A stretch of 64,000 bases of DNA from Paracoccaceae bacterium (GCA_024304985.1 JAMWZC010000001.1:558001-622000), one strand, 5' to 3'. Shown: positions 17,892 through 27,691, numbered from the stretch's first letter. Made by a program: numbers and translations. Notes: a model not told the origin generated them from the sequence alone.

Positions 17892-18380
17892 ATGACAAAA
17901 AAGAACCATGACAGCGACGTTGCCTTCATTCAGGCCCTTGCCGAACTGCTGCGCGAGAATGACCTGACCGAGCTTGAGGTCATGCGCGAATATGGCGAGG
18001 ATGACAGCCTGAACGTGCGCGTCAGCCGCGCCGCCCCCAACGTGACCTATGCCGCTCCGGCCCCGGTCCAATATGCGGCAGCCCCGGCACCTGCCGCAGC
18101 GCCGACCTCCGCTGCGGCCCCGGCCACGCAAGACCCCGCCTCGCTGCCCGGTGCCGTGACCTCGCCCATGGTTGGAACGGTGTATATGCAGGCCGAACCC
18201 GGTTCCCCCGCCTTCGTGACCGTCGGCGCACAGGTGAACGAGGGCGATACCCTGCTGATCATCGAGGCGATGAAGACCATGAACCATATCCCGGCGCCGA
18301 AATCCGGCACCGTCAAGCGCATCCTCGTCGAGGACGGCGCCGCCGTGGAATATGGCGCACCCTTGATGATCATCGAATAA
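17892..18380 (+). CDS. accB: Acetyl-CoA carboxylase biotin carboxyl carrier protein
   Basis: The 162-residue protein has an N-terminal helical domain, an Ala/Pro-rich linker (about 50-85) and the C-terminal biotinyl domain with EAMKTMNH, biotin on Lys128. It carries carboxybiotin between biotin carboxylase and the carboxyltransferase in fatty-acid synthesis. The AccC gene begins 10 bp downstream, the usual accBC operon. Confidence 0.97.
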   Translation: MTKKNHDSDVAFIQALAELLRENDLTELEVMREYGEDDSLNVRVSRAAPNVTYAAPAPVQYAAAPAPAAAPTSAAAPATQDPASLPGAVTSPMVGTVYMQAEPGSPAFVTVGAQVNEGDTLLIIEAMKTMNHIPAPKSGTVKRILVEDGAAVEYGAPLMIIE

Positions 18381-18390
18381 GGCGCAGGCA

Positions 18391-19740
18391 ATGTTCGATA
18401 AAATCCTGATTGCCAACCGCGGCGAGATCGCCCTGCGCGTGATCCGTGCCGCGCGGGAAATGGGCATCAAATCCGTGGCCGTCCATTCCACCGCAGATGC
18501 CGATGCGATGCATGTCCGCATGGCCGACGAGGCCGTCTGCATCGGGCCGCCGCCTTCCACCGACAGCTATCTGTCGATCCCCGCGATCATTTCCGCCTGC
18601 GAGATCACCGGCGCGCAGGCGATCCATCCGGGTTACGGCTTTCTGTCCGAGAACGCGAATTTCGTGCAGATCGTGGAAGATCACGGCATCACCTTTATCG
18701 GTCCCACCGCCGAACATATCCGCATGATGGGCGACAAGATCACCGCGAAGGACACGATGAAGGCGCTGGGTGTGCCCTGTGTGCCCGGCTCGGACGGTGG
18801 CGTGCCCACGCTGGATGATGCCAAGCGCATCGGTGCCGAGATTGGCTATCCGGTGATCGTCAAGGCGACCGCAGGTGGCGGCGGGCGCGGCATGAAAGTG
18901 GCCCTGACCGCTGCGGAGATGGAAAGCGCCTTCATGACGGCGCGGTCCGAATCCAAGGCCGCATTCGGCAATGACGAAGTCTATATCGAGAAATACCTGA
19001 CCACGCCGCGCCATATCGAGATTCAGGTGTTCGGCGATGGCAAAGGTCGCGCCGTGCATCTGGGCGAGCGTGACTGCTCGCTCCAGCGGCGCCACCAGAA
19101 GGTGTTCGAAGAAGCCCCCGGCCCTGTCATCACCCCCGAAGAACGCGCCCGCATCGGCAAGGTCTGCGCGGATGCGGTGGCCAAGATCAACTATATCGGC
19201 GCGGGCACCATCGAATTCCTTTACGAGAAGGGCGAGTTCTATTTCATCGAGATGAACACACGCCTTCAGGTGGAACATCCCGTGACCGAAGCCATCTTCG
19301 GTGTGGATCTTGTCCGCGAGCAGATCCGCGTGGCCGAGGGCTTGCCCATGTCCTTTACGCAAGAGGACCTGACGATCAACGGCCATGCCATCGAGGTGCG
19401 GATCAATGCCGAGAAGCTGCCGAATTTCGCGCCCTGCCCGGGCCGGATCACGCAGTATCATGCACCGGGTGGCCTTGGCGTGCGGATCGATTCCGCGCTC
19501 TATGACGGCTACCGCATCCCGCCCTATTACGACAGCCTGATCGGCAAGCTGATCGTGCATGGACGTGACCGCCCCGAGGCACTGGCCCGGCTGGCGCGCG
19601 CTTTGGGCGAGCTGATCGTGGACGGCGTGGATACGACCATCCCTCTCTTCCACGCGCTGTTGCAGGAAGAGGATGTGCAGACCGGCAATTACAACATCCA
19701 CTGGCTGGAACATTGGCTGAAGACACACCTTCCGGCCTGA
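18391..19740 (+). CDS. accC: Biotin carboxylase, acetyl-CoA carboxylase subunit
   Basis: A 449-residue protein of standard length. It opens with [20 protein letters not shown], has the ATP-grasp glycine loop [11 protein letters not shown] near 165, the [15 protein letters not shown] segment near 226, and [16 protein letters not shown] near 287. It carboxylates the biotin of AccB with ATP and bicarbonate. The conserved sequence leaves little doubt. Confidence 0.98.
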   Translation: MFDKILIANRGEIALRVIRAAREMGIKSVAVHSTADADAMHVRMADEAVCIGPPPSTDSYLSIPAIISACEITGAQAIHPGYGFLSENANFVQIVEDHGITFIGPTAEHIRMMGDKITAKDTMKALGVPCVPGSDGGVPTLDDAKRIGAEIGYPVIVKATAGGGGRGMKVALTAAEMESAFMTARSESKAAFGNDEVYIEKYLTTPRHIEIQVFGDGKGRAVHLGERDCSLQRRHQKVFEEAPGPVITPEERARIGKVCADAVAKINYIGAGTIEFLYEKGEFYFIEMNTRLQVEHPVTEAIFGVDLVREQIRVAEGLPMSFTQEDLTINGHAIEVRINAEKLPNFAPCPGRITQYHAPGGLGVRIDSALYDGYRIPPYYDSLIGKLIVHGRDRPEALARLARALGELIVDGVDTTIPLFHALLQEEDVQTGNYNIHWLEHWLKTHLPA

Positions 19741-19774
19741 GGGTGGGACCTCGCATCGAACACCGGGCCCGTGC

Positions 19775-20419
19775 ATGACGGACCCGGTCATCACGCCCGA
19801 GCTGCTGCTCAACGCCTATGCGGCGGGCATCTTCCCGATGGCCGAGTCGCGGGACGACCCGGATGTGTTCTGGGTCGATCCACGCCGTCGCGGCATCTTT
19901 CCCCTGAACGGTTTCCACCTGTCGCGCAGTCTGGCCCGCCGGATGCGCCGCTGGCCCCACACTGTCCGCGTGAACAGCGCCTTCGCGGCCGTTGTGGATG
20001 GATGCGCCGACCGGGACGAGACATGGATCAACGCCGAGATCCGGAGCCTCTATCTGGATCTGCACCGCATGGGCCATGCCCATTCACTTGAAGTGTGGGA
20101 GGGCGAAGCGCTGGTCGGCGGTGTCTATGGTGTGACGCTGGGGGCGGCCTTCTTCGGGGAAAGCATGTTCTCGCGCCGCACCGATGCGTCCAAGATCGCG
20201 CTTGTCTATCTGCTGGATCGTCTGCGCTGCGGGGGGTTCCGGTTGTTCGACGCGCAATTCCTGACGCCGCATCTGGCATCCCTTGGCGCGGTCGAGGTGA
20301 CGCGGGCCGAATATCACCGGCAACTGGAAGCGGCCTTGTCAGGCCGGGGCGATTTCAATGCGCCTGCCCTGCCTGCCACGCCTCAAGACGTGGTGCAGCG
20401 GATCACCCAGACATCATAG
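19775..20419 (+). CDS. aat: Leucyl/phenylalanyl-tRNA-protein transferase
   Basis: The 214-residue protein has the family's N-terminal pattern [37 protein letters not shown] and later [20 protein letters not shown] and [20 protein letters not shown]. It attaches Leu or Phe to proteins with N-terminal Arg or Lys, marking them for ClpS/ClpAP. Its 3' end overlaps the convergent DUF2155 gene by 37 bp. It follows accC by 35 bp and may share its transcript. Confidence 0.96.
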   Translation: MTDPVITPELLLNAYAAGIFPMAESRDDPDVFWVDPRRRGIFPLNGFHLSRSLARRMRRWPHTVRVNSAFAAVVDGCADRDETWINAEIRSLYLDLHRMGHAHSLEVWEGEALVGGVYGVTLGAAFFGESMFSRRTDASKIALVYLLDRLRCGGFRLFDAQFLTPHLASLGAVEVTRAEYHRQLEAALSGRGDFNAPALPATPQDVVQRITQTS

Positions 20420-20751
20420 CGCGGATGGTCCAGCGCGTTCAGCGCCGGGGCCGAGGCGATCATCCAGCCGCGAAACAGCGGCTCTTGCGATCCCTCGTGG
20501 CGCAGCGTGAGAAAGGCAAAGGCATCTCCGGCCGGGTTGCCGACCGGGTAACGACATTCGCCCAGTTCGACCTGCATCCGCCATGAAACACCGCCCGTGC
20601 CATTGGGCAGGTCGAGGTCCATCACCTCGCCGTTGATCTTGTCCAGAACGCGCAGCACCGCCCCGGACCCGGTGGCCGTCTGCGTATTCTGCGCTTGCAG
20701 CGGCAGCGCCATCAACAGCCCAAGCGCAAGCGTTGCGAGGCGCAGGCTCAT
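20383..20751 (-). CDS. DUF2155-family secreted protein
   Basis: A 122-residue protein with an N-terminal signal peptide ending around LQAQ (residues 18-21) and the DUF2155 core: [30 protein letters not shown], and a C-terminal WVIRCTTS. Function is unknown, though the gene commonly follows an mlaD-like gene and a complex I NDUFA12 gene in alphaproteobacteria, as here. Its start overlaps the MlaD-like stop by four bases. Confidence 0.88.
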   Translation of the reverse strand: MSLRLATLALGLLMALPLQAQNTQTATGSGAVLRVLDKINGEVMDLDLPNGTGGVSWRMQVELGECRYPVGNPAGDAFAFLTLRHEGSQEPLFRGWMIASAPALNALDHPRYDVWVIRCTTS

Positions 20752-21200
20752 TCCGCCCCGCTTTCGCCCGAGACGAATTTCATCAGCAGCGACACAAGAC
20801 TGACCGCGCCCTGCGTATCGATGATCTCATCACCGGGGTTCAGGTTGAAGGGCGAACCGCCGGGCACCAGTTCCACGAAATTGCCCCCCAGCAGACCTTC
20901 CGAGGCGATCACGATGGCGCTGTCATCCGGCAGGGCGATCCCGTCCAGCACGGTGATCGTCGTATCGGCACGGAACGTCTCGGGGTTCAGGCTGACCCCG
21001 GTGACGGTGCCCACCTTGACACCGGCCAGCCGCACATCGGTGCCCACGCTGACGCCCTCCAGCGACCGGAACGAGGCCGTCAGCGGATAGCCGGTCGTCG
21101 GCGCGGACAGGCCCGTGACCTGACCCGCATAGATCAGAAATCCTGCCGCCACGGCCAGCACCGCAGCCCCAACCGCCACTTCGGTCTTGGTCTCGGACAT
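20748..21200 (-). CDS. mlaD: MlaD-like lipid-transport substrate-binding protein
   Basis: The 150-residue protein has one N-terminal membrane anchor (about 8-27) and an MCE domain with SFRSLEGVSVGTDVRLAGVKVGTV followed by ASEGLLGGNFVELVPGG. MlaD forms the periplasmic ring of the ABC system that moves phospholipids between the membranes. The mlaFE genes are not adjacent. The ATGA overlap with the DUF2155 gene argues for cotranslation. Confidence 0.9.
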   Translation of the reverse strand: MSETKTEVAVGAAVLAVAAGFLIYAGQVTGLSAPTTGYPLTASFRSLEGVSVGTDVRLAGVKVGTVTGVSLNPETFRADTTITVLDGIALPDDSAIVIASEGLLGGNFVELVPGGSPFNLNPGDEIIDTQGAVSLVSLLMKFVSGESGAE

Positions 21201-21221
21201 CGGTTGCTCCTCAGCCGTGCG

Positions 21222-21605
21222 TCATTCCGGGGTCCAGGCCTCGTAATCCTGACGCGCCGCCGGTTCCGCGCGCCGGATCGAGCCTGCGGGCGCATAGGCC
21301 AAAGGCGTGCCGGTCAGGTTTTCCTGATGCGGCTTCTCCCAGGATTTATGGGCCAGGGGTCTGTCCTTGGGCGTCTCCTTGAAGGTATGGTGCAGCCAGC
21401 CATGCCAATCCGGGCTGATCCGGCTGGCCTCGACCTCGCCGTTGAAGATCACCCAGCGCCGCTTGCCATCCTTGGTCGTGAAGAAAGCGTTGCCCTGCGC
21501 GTCCTCACCCACCTTGACGCCGCGACGCCATGTGTAAAGCTGCGTATTCAGGGTCTGGCCGTTCCACCAGGTCACCGCGCGCAAGAGCGTGTTCAGAATG
21601 CCCAT
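21222..21605 (-). CDS. NDUFA12-type accessory subunit of NADH:ubiquinone oxidoreductase
   Basis: The ATG at 21605 is preferred over the TTG at 21608. The 127-residue protein has the NDUFA12/B17.2 pattern [27 protein letters not shown] and [26 protein letters not shown]. It belongs to the complex I of mitochondria and alphaproteobacteria and is typical of that lineage. It is first in an apparent operon with mlaD-like and DUF2155 genes. Confidence 0.95.
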   Translation of the reverse strand: MGILNTLLRAVTWWNGQTLNTQLYTWRRGVKVGEDAQGNAFFTTKDGKRRWVIFNGEVEASRISPDWHGWLHHTFKETPKDRPLAHKSWEKPHQENLTGTPLAYAPAGSIRRAEPAARQDYEAWTPE

Positions 21606-21707
21606 CAAAGCCTCCGCTGTTCGTTGTCCCTGCTATGCCCCAAGCGCGCGCCAAGGTCCAGTCACAAGCGCGCGGATTGGCAAAGCGCCGCGCCCCAGCC
21701 CCGCGTC

Positions 21708-21742
21708 AAGAAAACGGGCCGCGCCATTGCCCGGCACGGCCC
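21708..21742 (-). terminator. Rho-independent terminator after clpX
   Basis: On the minus strand GGGCCGTGCC pairs with GGCGCGGCCC (one G-U pair) around a 7-base loop, then GTTTTCTT follows. It lies 56 bp past the clpX stop. A 22-base sequence GGATATTT...AAGAAGAAA (21746-21767 on the minus strand) precedes the stem; similar sequences occur at two other gene ends. Confidence 0.75.
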
Positions 21743-21797
21743 CTGTTTCTTCTTGCTTCAAATATCCATTCCGTCCGCGCCACCGGGCGCAAGCGGA

Positions 21798-23060
21798 TCA
21801 GGCAGAGGCGCCTTCCTTCTTGGCTTCGGCATAGATCATCAGGGGCTGTGCCGCCGAAATCGCCGCTTCCTCATTCACCAGAACCTCATCGACATTGGCC
21901 ATGCCGGGCAGGTCGAACATCGTGTTCAACAGGATATCCTCGAGGATAGACCGCAACCCGCGTGCGCCTGTCTTGCGCTCGATGGCGCGCTTGGCGATGG
22001 CGGTCAGCGCGTCTTCGGTGAAGGTCAGCTTGACGTTTTCCAGTTCGAACAGGCGCTGATACTGCTTGACCAGGGCGTTCTTGGGCTGGGTCAAGATCGT
22101 GACCAGCGCATCCTCGTCCAGATCTTCCAGCGTGGCGATCACAGGCAGACGGCCCACGAATTCCGGGATCAGGCCGAACTTCAGCAGATCCTCGGGTTCC
22201 AGATCCTTGAAGGTTTCGCCGACGCGGCGGGTGTCGGGGTCCTTGACGTCCGCACCAAAGCCCATCGCGCTGCCCTTGCCGCGCTGCGCGATGATCCGGT
22301 CCAGTCCGGCGAAAGCGCCGCCGCAGATGAACAGGATGTTGGTCGTGTCCACCTGCAGGAATTCCTGCTGCGGATGCTTGCGCCCCCCCTGTGGCGGGAC
22401 GGAGGCGACGGTGCCTTCCATCAGCTTGAGCAACGCCTGCTGCACGCCCTCTCCCGACACGTCGCGGGTGATCGAGGGGTTTTCGGACTTGCGTGTGATC
22501 TTGTCGACCTCGTCGATATAGACGATGCCGCGCTGCGCGCGCTCGACATTGTATTCCGATGATTGCAGCAGTTTGAGGATGATGTTCTCGACGTCCTCGC
22601 CGACATACCCCGCCTCGGTCAGCGTGGTCGCATCGGCCATGGTGAAGGGCACATCCAGAATCCGCGCCAGCGTCTGCGCCAGCAGCGTTTTGCCGCAACC
22701 TGTCGGGCCGATCAGCAGGATATTGGACTTCGACAGTTCGATGTCGCTGGTCTTGGAGGAGTGGGTGAGCCGCTTGTAATGGTTATGCACCGCCACAGAG
22801 AGGACCTTCTTCGCCTTCTGCTGGCCGATGACATAGTCATCCAGCACCGCGCAGATGTCCTTGGGCGTCGGCACGCCGTCCGTGGCCTTCAACCCTGCGC
22901 TTTTCGTCTCTTCGCGGATGATGTCCATGCAAAGTTCGACGCACTCATCACAGATGAAGACGGTGGGACCCGCGATCAGCTTGCGCACCTCATGCTGGCT
23001 TTTTCCGCAAAAGCTGCAGTAGAGGGTGTTCTTGCTGTCGCCGCTGGAATTCGTCGCCAT
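21798..23060 (-). CDS. clpX: ATP-dependent Clp protease ATP-binding subunit ClpX
   Basis: A 420-residue AAA+ unfoldase. The zinc-binding domain uses Cys15, Cys18, Cys37 and Cys40 ([22 protein letters not shown]). Walker A is GPTGCGKT at 118-125, Walker B is [10 protein letters not shown] near 184, and sensor and Arg-finger regions follow. It unfolds tagged substrates and feeds them to ClpP. clpP lies 141 bp upstream in the same direction. Confidence 0.98.
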   Translation of the reverse strand: MATNSSGDSKNTLYCSFCGKSQHEVRKLIAGPTVFICDECVELCMDIIREETKSAGLKATDGVPTPKDICAVLDDYVIGQQKAKKVLSVAVHNHYKRLTHSSKTSDIELSKSNILLIGPTGCGKTLLAQTLARILDVPFTMADATTLTEAGYVGEDVENIILKLLQSSEYNVERAQRGIVYIDEVDKITRKSENPSITRDVSGEGVQQALLKLMEGTVASVPPQGGRKHPQQEFLQVDTTNILFICGGAFAGLDRIIAQRGKGSAMGFGADVKDPDTRRVGETFKDLEPEDLLKFGLIPEFVGRLPVIATLEDLDEDALVTILTQPKNALVKQYQRLFELENVKLTFTEDALTAIAKRAIERKTGARGLRSILEDILLNTMFDLPGMANVDEVLVNEEAAISAAQPLMIYAEAKKEGASA

Positions 23061-23201
23061 TTCGTCCCTTTCAGGCCATATCCTTTGGTGGTTCGACCGA
23101 TCCAGCCGACCTGTGCGTTCTGGAGGCCAAGCTTAGGCCAGCCCCCGAAGCACCACAATGCGAAAATTGCCCCACCCGGCGACGGGCGGGACAACAAACT
23201 G

Positions 23202-23864
23202 TTATGCCTTGGCTTCTTCGGCCTTGCCACGGCTTTCCACGATCTCGTCGATCAGACCCCATTCCTTGGCGTCTTCGGCGGACATGAAATTGTCCCGCTC
23301 CAGCGCAGCCTCGACCTTTTTCAAGGGCTGGCCGGTGTGCTTGACATAGATCTCGTTCAGCCGGTTCTTCAGCTTCTGCGTCTCGGCCGCGTGGATCATG
23401 ATGTCCGTCGCCTGCCCCTGATAGCCGCCCGAGGGCTGGTGCACCATCACGCGGCTGTTGGGCAGCGAGAAGCGCATTCCCTTTTCGCCCGCCGTCAGCA
23501 GCAGCGACCCCATCGAGGCCGCCTGCCCGACGACAAGCGTCGAGACCTTGGGCTTGATGTATTGCATCGTGTCATAGATCGACAGACCGCTTGTCACCAC
23601 GCCGCCGGGGCTGTTGATATACATGCTGATCTCCTTGGACGGGTTCTCCGCCTCAAGATGCAAGAGCTGTGCCACGATCAGACTGGACATGCCGTCATGC
23701 ACGGGGCCGGACAGGAAAATGATCCGCTCCTTCAGCAGGCGCGAGAAGATGTCATAGGCGCGCTCGCCCCGGCTGGTCTGTTCGACCACCATCGGGACAA
23801 GGGTGTTCATGTAAGTGTCGATAGGGTCTCTCATATCGGCCTGCCTGCTGCTGCTGTTGTTCAT
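23202..23864 (-). CDS. clpP: ATP-dependent Clp protease proteolytic subunit
   Basis: The 220-residue serine protease shows the catalytic triad Ser117 (GQAASMGS), His142 (MVHQPSGG) and Asp191 (ERDNFMSA). An N-terminal extension of about 15 residues is usual as propeptide. It forms the 14-mer chamber served by ClpX from the next gene. The 141-bp gap to clpX leaves room for a separate clpX promoter. Confidence 0.98.
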   Translation of the reverse strand: MNNSSSRQADMRDPIDTYMNTLVPMVVEQTSRGERAYDIFSRLLKERIIFLSGPVHDGMSSLIVAQLLHLEAENPSKEISMYINSPGGVVTSGLSIYDTMQYIKPKVSTLVVGQAASMGSLLLTAGEKGMRFSLPNSRVMVHQPSGGYQGQATDIMIHAAETQKLKNRLNEIYVKHTGQPLKKVEAALERDNFMSAEDAKEWGLIDEIVESRGKAEEAKA

Positions 23865-24044
23865 CCATAGTCTTCAGGTGTTACCGGAGTCTTAGTCTTG
23901 CGCCCACCGGGCTGCAAGGGGCGCATGGGATTTATCCCGGTGCGGCGGGCAATCCGGCCCGCCTTTCGTCGGCAATTGAAGCGTTGTCCGACCACGCTAG
24001 ATGCCTGCCGACAGGCGCGCGGCACAACGGAAAGAACAAGGGAC

Positions 24045-25274
24045 ATGACCCACGGCAGAGCTCAGGACTTCACCCCAACCCGCACCGCCGGGCTAGAGCG
24101 TTTGTCGCAGTTCATCCCCCGTGCGGGCAGTGCCTATGCGCGGATGCGCAACCATGATCTTGGTGCGGGTCAGCACGCCCATGTCTCGACCCTCTCGCCG
24201 TGGATCAGGCACCGCCTTGTGACGGAGGCCGAGGTGCTGGACGCGGTTCTGGCCCGCCATTCGCTGACGGCGGCCGAGAAATTCGTGCAGGAGGTCTACT
24301 GGCGCACCTATTGGAAAGGCTGGCTGGAACAGCGCCCCGCCGTGTGGGAGATGTATCAGCAGGGCCTGCGCGCGGCGCTGGATCAGGTCCAGACCCAGTC
24401 CGGCCTGCGCAGCACCTGGGCCGATGCCTGCACCGGGCAGACCGGCATCGACGCCTTCGATCACTGGGCGCAGGAACTGGTGCAGACCGGCTATCTGCAC
24501 AACCATGCGCGGATGTGGTTCGCCTCGATCTGGATTTTCACCCTGCGCCTGCCATGGGAACTGGGGGCGGATTTTTTCCTGCGCCACCTGCTGGACGGTG
24601 ATCCCGCCTCGAACACGCTCAGCTGGCGCTGGGTGGCGGGGTTGCAGACCAGGGGCAAGACCTATCTGGCACGGGCGGACAATATCGAAACCTATACCGG
24701 AGGGCGCTTCCGTCCCAAGGGTCTTGCCGGCGTGGCCGTGCCTCTTGAGGGGCCAGAGGTGCCGCGGGTGCCGCTTCCAGCACCCCAGATGCCTGGCCTG
24801 ATGGAACCCTGCGCGCTCTTGCTGCATGACGATGACCTCAGCCCCGCCTATCTGTTCGATCACGGGCTTGCCCCCGTCGCGACCGCTTGTCTGGTCACCA
24901 CACGCGACCGCAGCCCGCTGCATGTGGCCCCCCATCTGGAGGAGTTTGTGCAGGGTGCAATGGCTGATGTGACGACCCGTTGGGCCGACCGCCTTGGTCC
25001 CCTGACCCCCGCCTTGTCCGGGGTCGGGGCTTTGGCCGACTGGGCCCGCGCAACCGGTGCGCGGCAGGTTGTGACACCCTATGCCCCCGTCGGCCCCAAC
25101 GCGACGGCCCTGCGCGCGCTGGAGGCGGCGCTGGCCCCGGACGGCATCCGCCTCGTCCGCCTGCAACGCCGCTATGACAGCGCCGCATGGCCCCAAGCCA
25201 CGGCGGGATTCTTCAAGTTCAAGGAAAAGATCCCCACGCTGGTGGCGGGGCTGAAGGGGATCGGGGTGGTGTGA
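24045..25274 (+). CDS. Photolyase/cryptochrome-like flavoprotein with permuted domain order
   Basis: The ATG at 24045 follows AAGAACAAGGGAC; a longer frame to 23898 is not supported. The 409-residue protein begins directly in the FAD-binding domain: STLSPWIRHRLV (about 48), YWRTYWKGWL (about 85), TGIDAFDHWAQELVQTGYLHNHARMWFAS (about 133-161) and LDGDPASNTLSWRWVAG (about 183-199). The usual N-terminal Rossmann domain is missing, but the last 150 residues resemble it: LLHDDDLS, ADWARATGARQVVTPYAPVGP, and FFKFKEKIP, matching fRrDLRl, adavv-Y and yrvFTPFk in canonical enzymes. This suggests a circular permutation. DNA-repair activity is not proven. Confidence 0.75.
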   Translation: MTHGRAQDFTPTRTAGLERLSQFIPRAGSAYARMRNHDLGAGQHAHVSTLSPWIRHRLVTEAEVLDAVLARHSLTAAEKFVQEVYWRTYWKGWLEQRPAVWEMYQQGLRAALDQVQTQSGLRSTWADACTGQTGIDAFDHWAQELVQTGYLHNHARMWFASIWIFTLRLPWELGADFFLRHLLDGDPASNTLSWRWVAGLQTRGKTYLARADNIETYTGGRFRPKGLAGVAVPLEGPEVPRVPLPAPQMPGLMEPCALLLHDDDLSPAYLFDHGLAPVATACLVTTRDRSPLHVAPHLEEFVQGAMADVTTRWADRLGPLTPALSGVGALADWARATGARQVVTPYAPVGPNATALRALEAALAPDGIRLVRLQRRYDSAAWPQATAGFFKFKEKIPTLVAGLKGIGVV

Positions 25275-25333
25275 ACCACCTTGATCTGCTTTTGCAACTA
25301 TTCAGTGGATTAGCCTTATTTGGGCCTTCTCAT

Positions 25334-26227
25334 TCAGGGGATAGTCCTCTTGTCCAAAATCCTCTTTTCTTCAACCCTGTCTGAAAGGACTGAATCACGA
25401 AGAGTACATGCCTCATCCACACCTTCGAAATACGACCAGTTTCGTGTTTGATCATGAATGGGGTTGTTCACATCACCCCTCGCCATCTTCACTTTCTCAA
25501 AATACTCTCGACTTTGAATCATGTAATGATTGACTTGAAAAGTTTCGTTTGCTGATATCGTTCTAGAGGAGCACGCTCCCTTTATCTTGTGGACCTGCAG
25601 TTGTGAAAACTTTCTCAGGCTAGACGTGCGACAAATCCACTTTGTGAATTTATGTGACCCAAGCAAAGGCTGTCTCAAAACAAATGAAGACCTTACGCTT
25701 GCTGGCTGATGTTCAAACCCACTGCTTCCAAAGATTGACCAATTTCCGTAGATGACATCAAAATCACAAAAGCTCGACAATGCGTCTGCGACTGTTCGCC
25801 CATCTTTCACAAACCAAAATTCATCAACATCAGCGATCAACAACCACTCAAAACGTTCTTTGATTTTGTGCTTTCTTAACGTTGACCAATAATGTTCTTT
25901 TTGATGCCACTTCTTTGGAAGAAAAATATATTGCACTTTTCCGGTAGATGAGAAGCTTTCGATGATTTCCTTTGAATTGTCGTCACTACCATTGTCAATA
26001 ATATAAATTTCATCGGCACCTTCATCGAGGTAATGTTGAATCCATTCCTTGATTAACAAGCTTTCATTTTTCATTATAGCGAGAACTGCAAGTTTCTTTT
26101 CATAAGAATCAGACTTGCTGGATATCCTTTTTTCACGAAGTCTATTGATTCGCCTTCTATTCCAAAGATTAATGGATCTCGCTATAGAGCTGTGCTTTGC
26201 CAACCAGTCACCAAATCTAACAGCCAT
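25334..26227 (-). CDS. GT2/GT92-like glycosyltransferase, AT-rich (probably transferred)
   Basis: The ATG at 26227 has AAGAAGG nine bases upstream; the longer frame starts only with TTG at 26254. The 297-residue protein shows an N-terminal basic segment, then LAIMKNESLLIKEWIQHYLDEGADEIYIIDNGSDDNS and a DVDEFW (DxD) motif, as in glycosyltransferase families with a GT-A fold. There is no membrane helix. Base composition is far more AT-rich than every neighbour, with codons such as AAA, ATT and TCA, which points to horizontal acquisition. It lies between the photolyase-like gene and the end of the sox operon. The acceptor sugar is unknown. Confidence 0.8.
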   Translation of the reverse strand: MAVRFGDWLAKHSSIARSINLWNRRRINRLREKRISSKSDSYEKKLAVLAIMKNESLLIKEWIQHYLDEGADEIYIIDNGSDDNSKEIIESFSSTGKVQYIFLPKKWHQKEHYWSTLRKHKIKERFEWLLIADVDEFWFVKDGRTVADALSSFCDFDVIYGNWSIFGSSGFEHQPASVRSSFVLRQPLLGSHKFTKWICRTSSLRKFSQLQVHKIKGACSSRTISANETFQVNHYMIQSREYFEKVKMARGDVNNPIHDQTRNWSYFEGVDEACTLRDSVLSDRVEEKRILDKRTIP

Positions 26228-26334
26228 ATCGAAACCTTCTTGCTTTTTTCTCAATCAAAACGATTGAGTGACAGTCGCCATCGTTCTTGAAGTAAATTCT
26301 CTTCGCAAAAGTTGCAACTCAACTCTGCTCTATT

Positions 26335-26343
26335 CCCCCCCCC
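26335..26343. repeat. Nine-base C/G homopolymer tract upstream of the glycosyltransferase
   Basis: A run of nine C on the plus strand (nine G on the coding strand) lies 108 bp ahead of the glycosyltransferase start codon, between the sox terminator and that gene. Such tracts can change length by slippage. Whether it lies in the promoter is unknown. Confidence 0.6.
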
Positions 26344-26351
26344 AAATGCAA

Positions 26352-26379
26352 ACCGCCCCCCGTTCGTGCGGGGGGCGGT
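26352..26379 (-). terminator. Terminator at the end of the sox operon
   Basis: ACCGCCCCCCG pairs with CGGGGGGCGGT around a 6-base loop, 22 bp after the soxF stop codon. The minus-strand continuation is TTTGCATTTGG, a weak T-rich tail. The 11-bp GC stem at this position is best explained as the end of the leftward sox transcript. Confidence 0.75.
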
Positions 26380-26400
26380 CCGTTGGATCAGCGGCTCTGA

Positions 26401-27663
26401 TCAGCCGAACATGTCGCTGGTGATACCCGCATACCAGCCAAGGCTTTCCTCGTAGGTCTGCTGACGCAGGGCCGCGTCCTCGCCGGTCTGGCTGATGAAG
26501 CTGGACACGCTTGCGATCTTCTCGTCCGTCGCCTCATAGGCCGCACCGACCTTGACGCCATCGTCCGGCGCGATCAGCGACCAGCAAGTATTCGAGAACT
26601 TGGCCGGGAAGACCGAGGAGCCCAGCAATTCACCCCGGATCGCCATCGCGGCGACCTTGGCCTGACTGTTGGCCGAATAGCCCGATTTCGGCATGTCGCC
26701 CTGATTGGTGGCATCACCCAGCACATAGACATTGCCGTCGATACGGCTTTGCATCGTATGGCCGGTCACAGGTGCCCAGTTGCCCTCGGTCACGCCCGCG
26801 ATCTCGCAGATGCGGCCGGCTTTCTGGCCGGGGATCACGTTGCAGACATCGACCTTCTCGGCATTGCCGTCGATCACGACCTCCATCGTATCGGCGCGCA
26901 CCTCGACCTTGTCGCCGCCGAAATCGGGTCCGATCCGCTCGATCATGCCGCCGTAATGTTTCTGCCAGCCTTCCTCGAACAGGGCCTGCTTGGAGAACTG
27001 CTCCTTGGGGTCCACCAGCAGGATCTTGGCGGTCGGGTTCACCTGCGTCAGCAGATGCGCGACCATGCTGATCCGCTCATAGGGGCCGGGGGGGCAGCGG
27101 AAGGGGTTGGGCGGGGCCACCATGGCGAAACGCCCGCCTTCCGGCATCGCCTCGATCTGGGCTTTCAGCAGTTCGGACTGCGAGCCGGCCTTGTAGGCGT
27201 GGGGCATCTTGTGCTGGACGGACACATCCCAGCCGGGCACCGAGCCATCCACGAAATCAATACCGGGGCTGAGCACCAGCCGGTCATAGGGCAGCACCGC
27301 GCCCCCCGCCAGCGTGACGGTCTTGGCGTCGCGGTCGACACCCACAGCCCAGTCATGCACGACGTTGATCCCGTATTCCGCAGCCAGCTTGCCATAGGAA
27401 TGGCCGATGCTGGCGATGTCGCGGAACCCCCCGATATAGAGGTTCGAGAAGAAGCAGGTGTAATAATGCCGCGTGGGTTCGACCAGCGTCACGTCGATCT
27501 GGCCCTGACTGTCCTTGGCCAGATAGCGCGCGACCGTGGCCCCGCCTGCCCCGCCGCCGATCACGACCACGCGGGCCCGGCCCTGCGACCAGACCATCGG
27601 GGCCTGCAAGACAGCCGCCGCCGCCACGCCGGTGCCGATGAAAGCTCTTCTGTTCAGTTTCAT
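26401..27663 (-). CDS. soxF: Flavocytochrome c sulfide dehydrogenase flavoprotein subunit (SoxF)
   Basis: The ATG at 27663 follows GGAGGAACATCAC. The 420-residue protein has a Tat signal (KLNRRAFIGTG), the FAD motif VVVIGGGAGGATVA at 33-46, and the second Rossmann GDATNQGDMP near 316-325. Cys70 in YTCFFSN is the expected covalent FAD attachment site; Cys190 and Cys360 correspond to the redox disulfide of the family. It oxidises sulfide in the periplasm and passes electrons to SoxE, encoded 28 bp upstream. It is the last sox gene; no soxG or soxH follows. Confidence 0.94.
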   Translation of the reverse strand: MKLNRRAFIGTGVAAAAVLQAPMVWSQGRARVVVIGGGAGGATVARYLAKDSQGQIDVTLVEPTRHYYTCFFSNLYIGGFRDIASIGHSYGKLAAEYGINVVHDWAVGVDRDAKTVTLAGGAVLPYDRLVLSPGIDFVDGSVPGWDVSVQHKMPHAYKAGSQSELLKAQIEAMPEGGRFAMVAPPNPFRCPPGPYERISMVAHLLTQVNPTAKILLVDPKEQFSKQALFEEGWQKHYGGMIERIGPDFGGDKVEVRADTMEVVIDGNAEKVDVCNVIPGQKAGRICEIAGVTEGNWAPVTGHTMQSRIDGNVYVLGDATNQGDMPKSGYSANSQAKVAAMAIRGELLGSSVFPAKFSNTCWSLIAPDDGVKVGAAYEATDEKIASVSSFISQTGEDAALRQQTYEESLGWYAGITSDMFG

Positions 27664-27691
27664 GTGATGTTCCTCCCTGAGAACAAGCGGA

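Noticed and set aside
23944-23966. GGCGGGC/GCCCGCC hairpin followed by TTT between clpP and the photolyase-like gene
   Set aside because: The two genes are divergent, so no transcript needs to end there; the stem is short and may be chance in GC-rich DNA.
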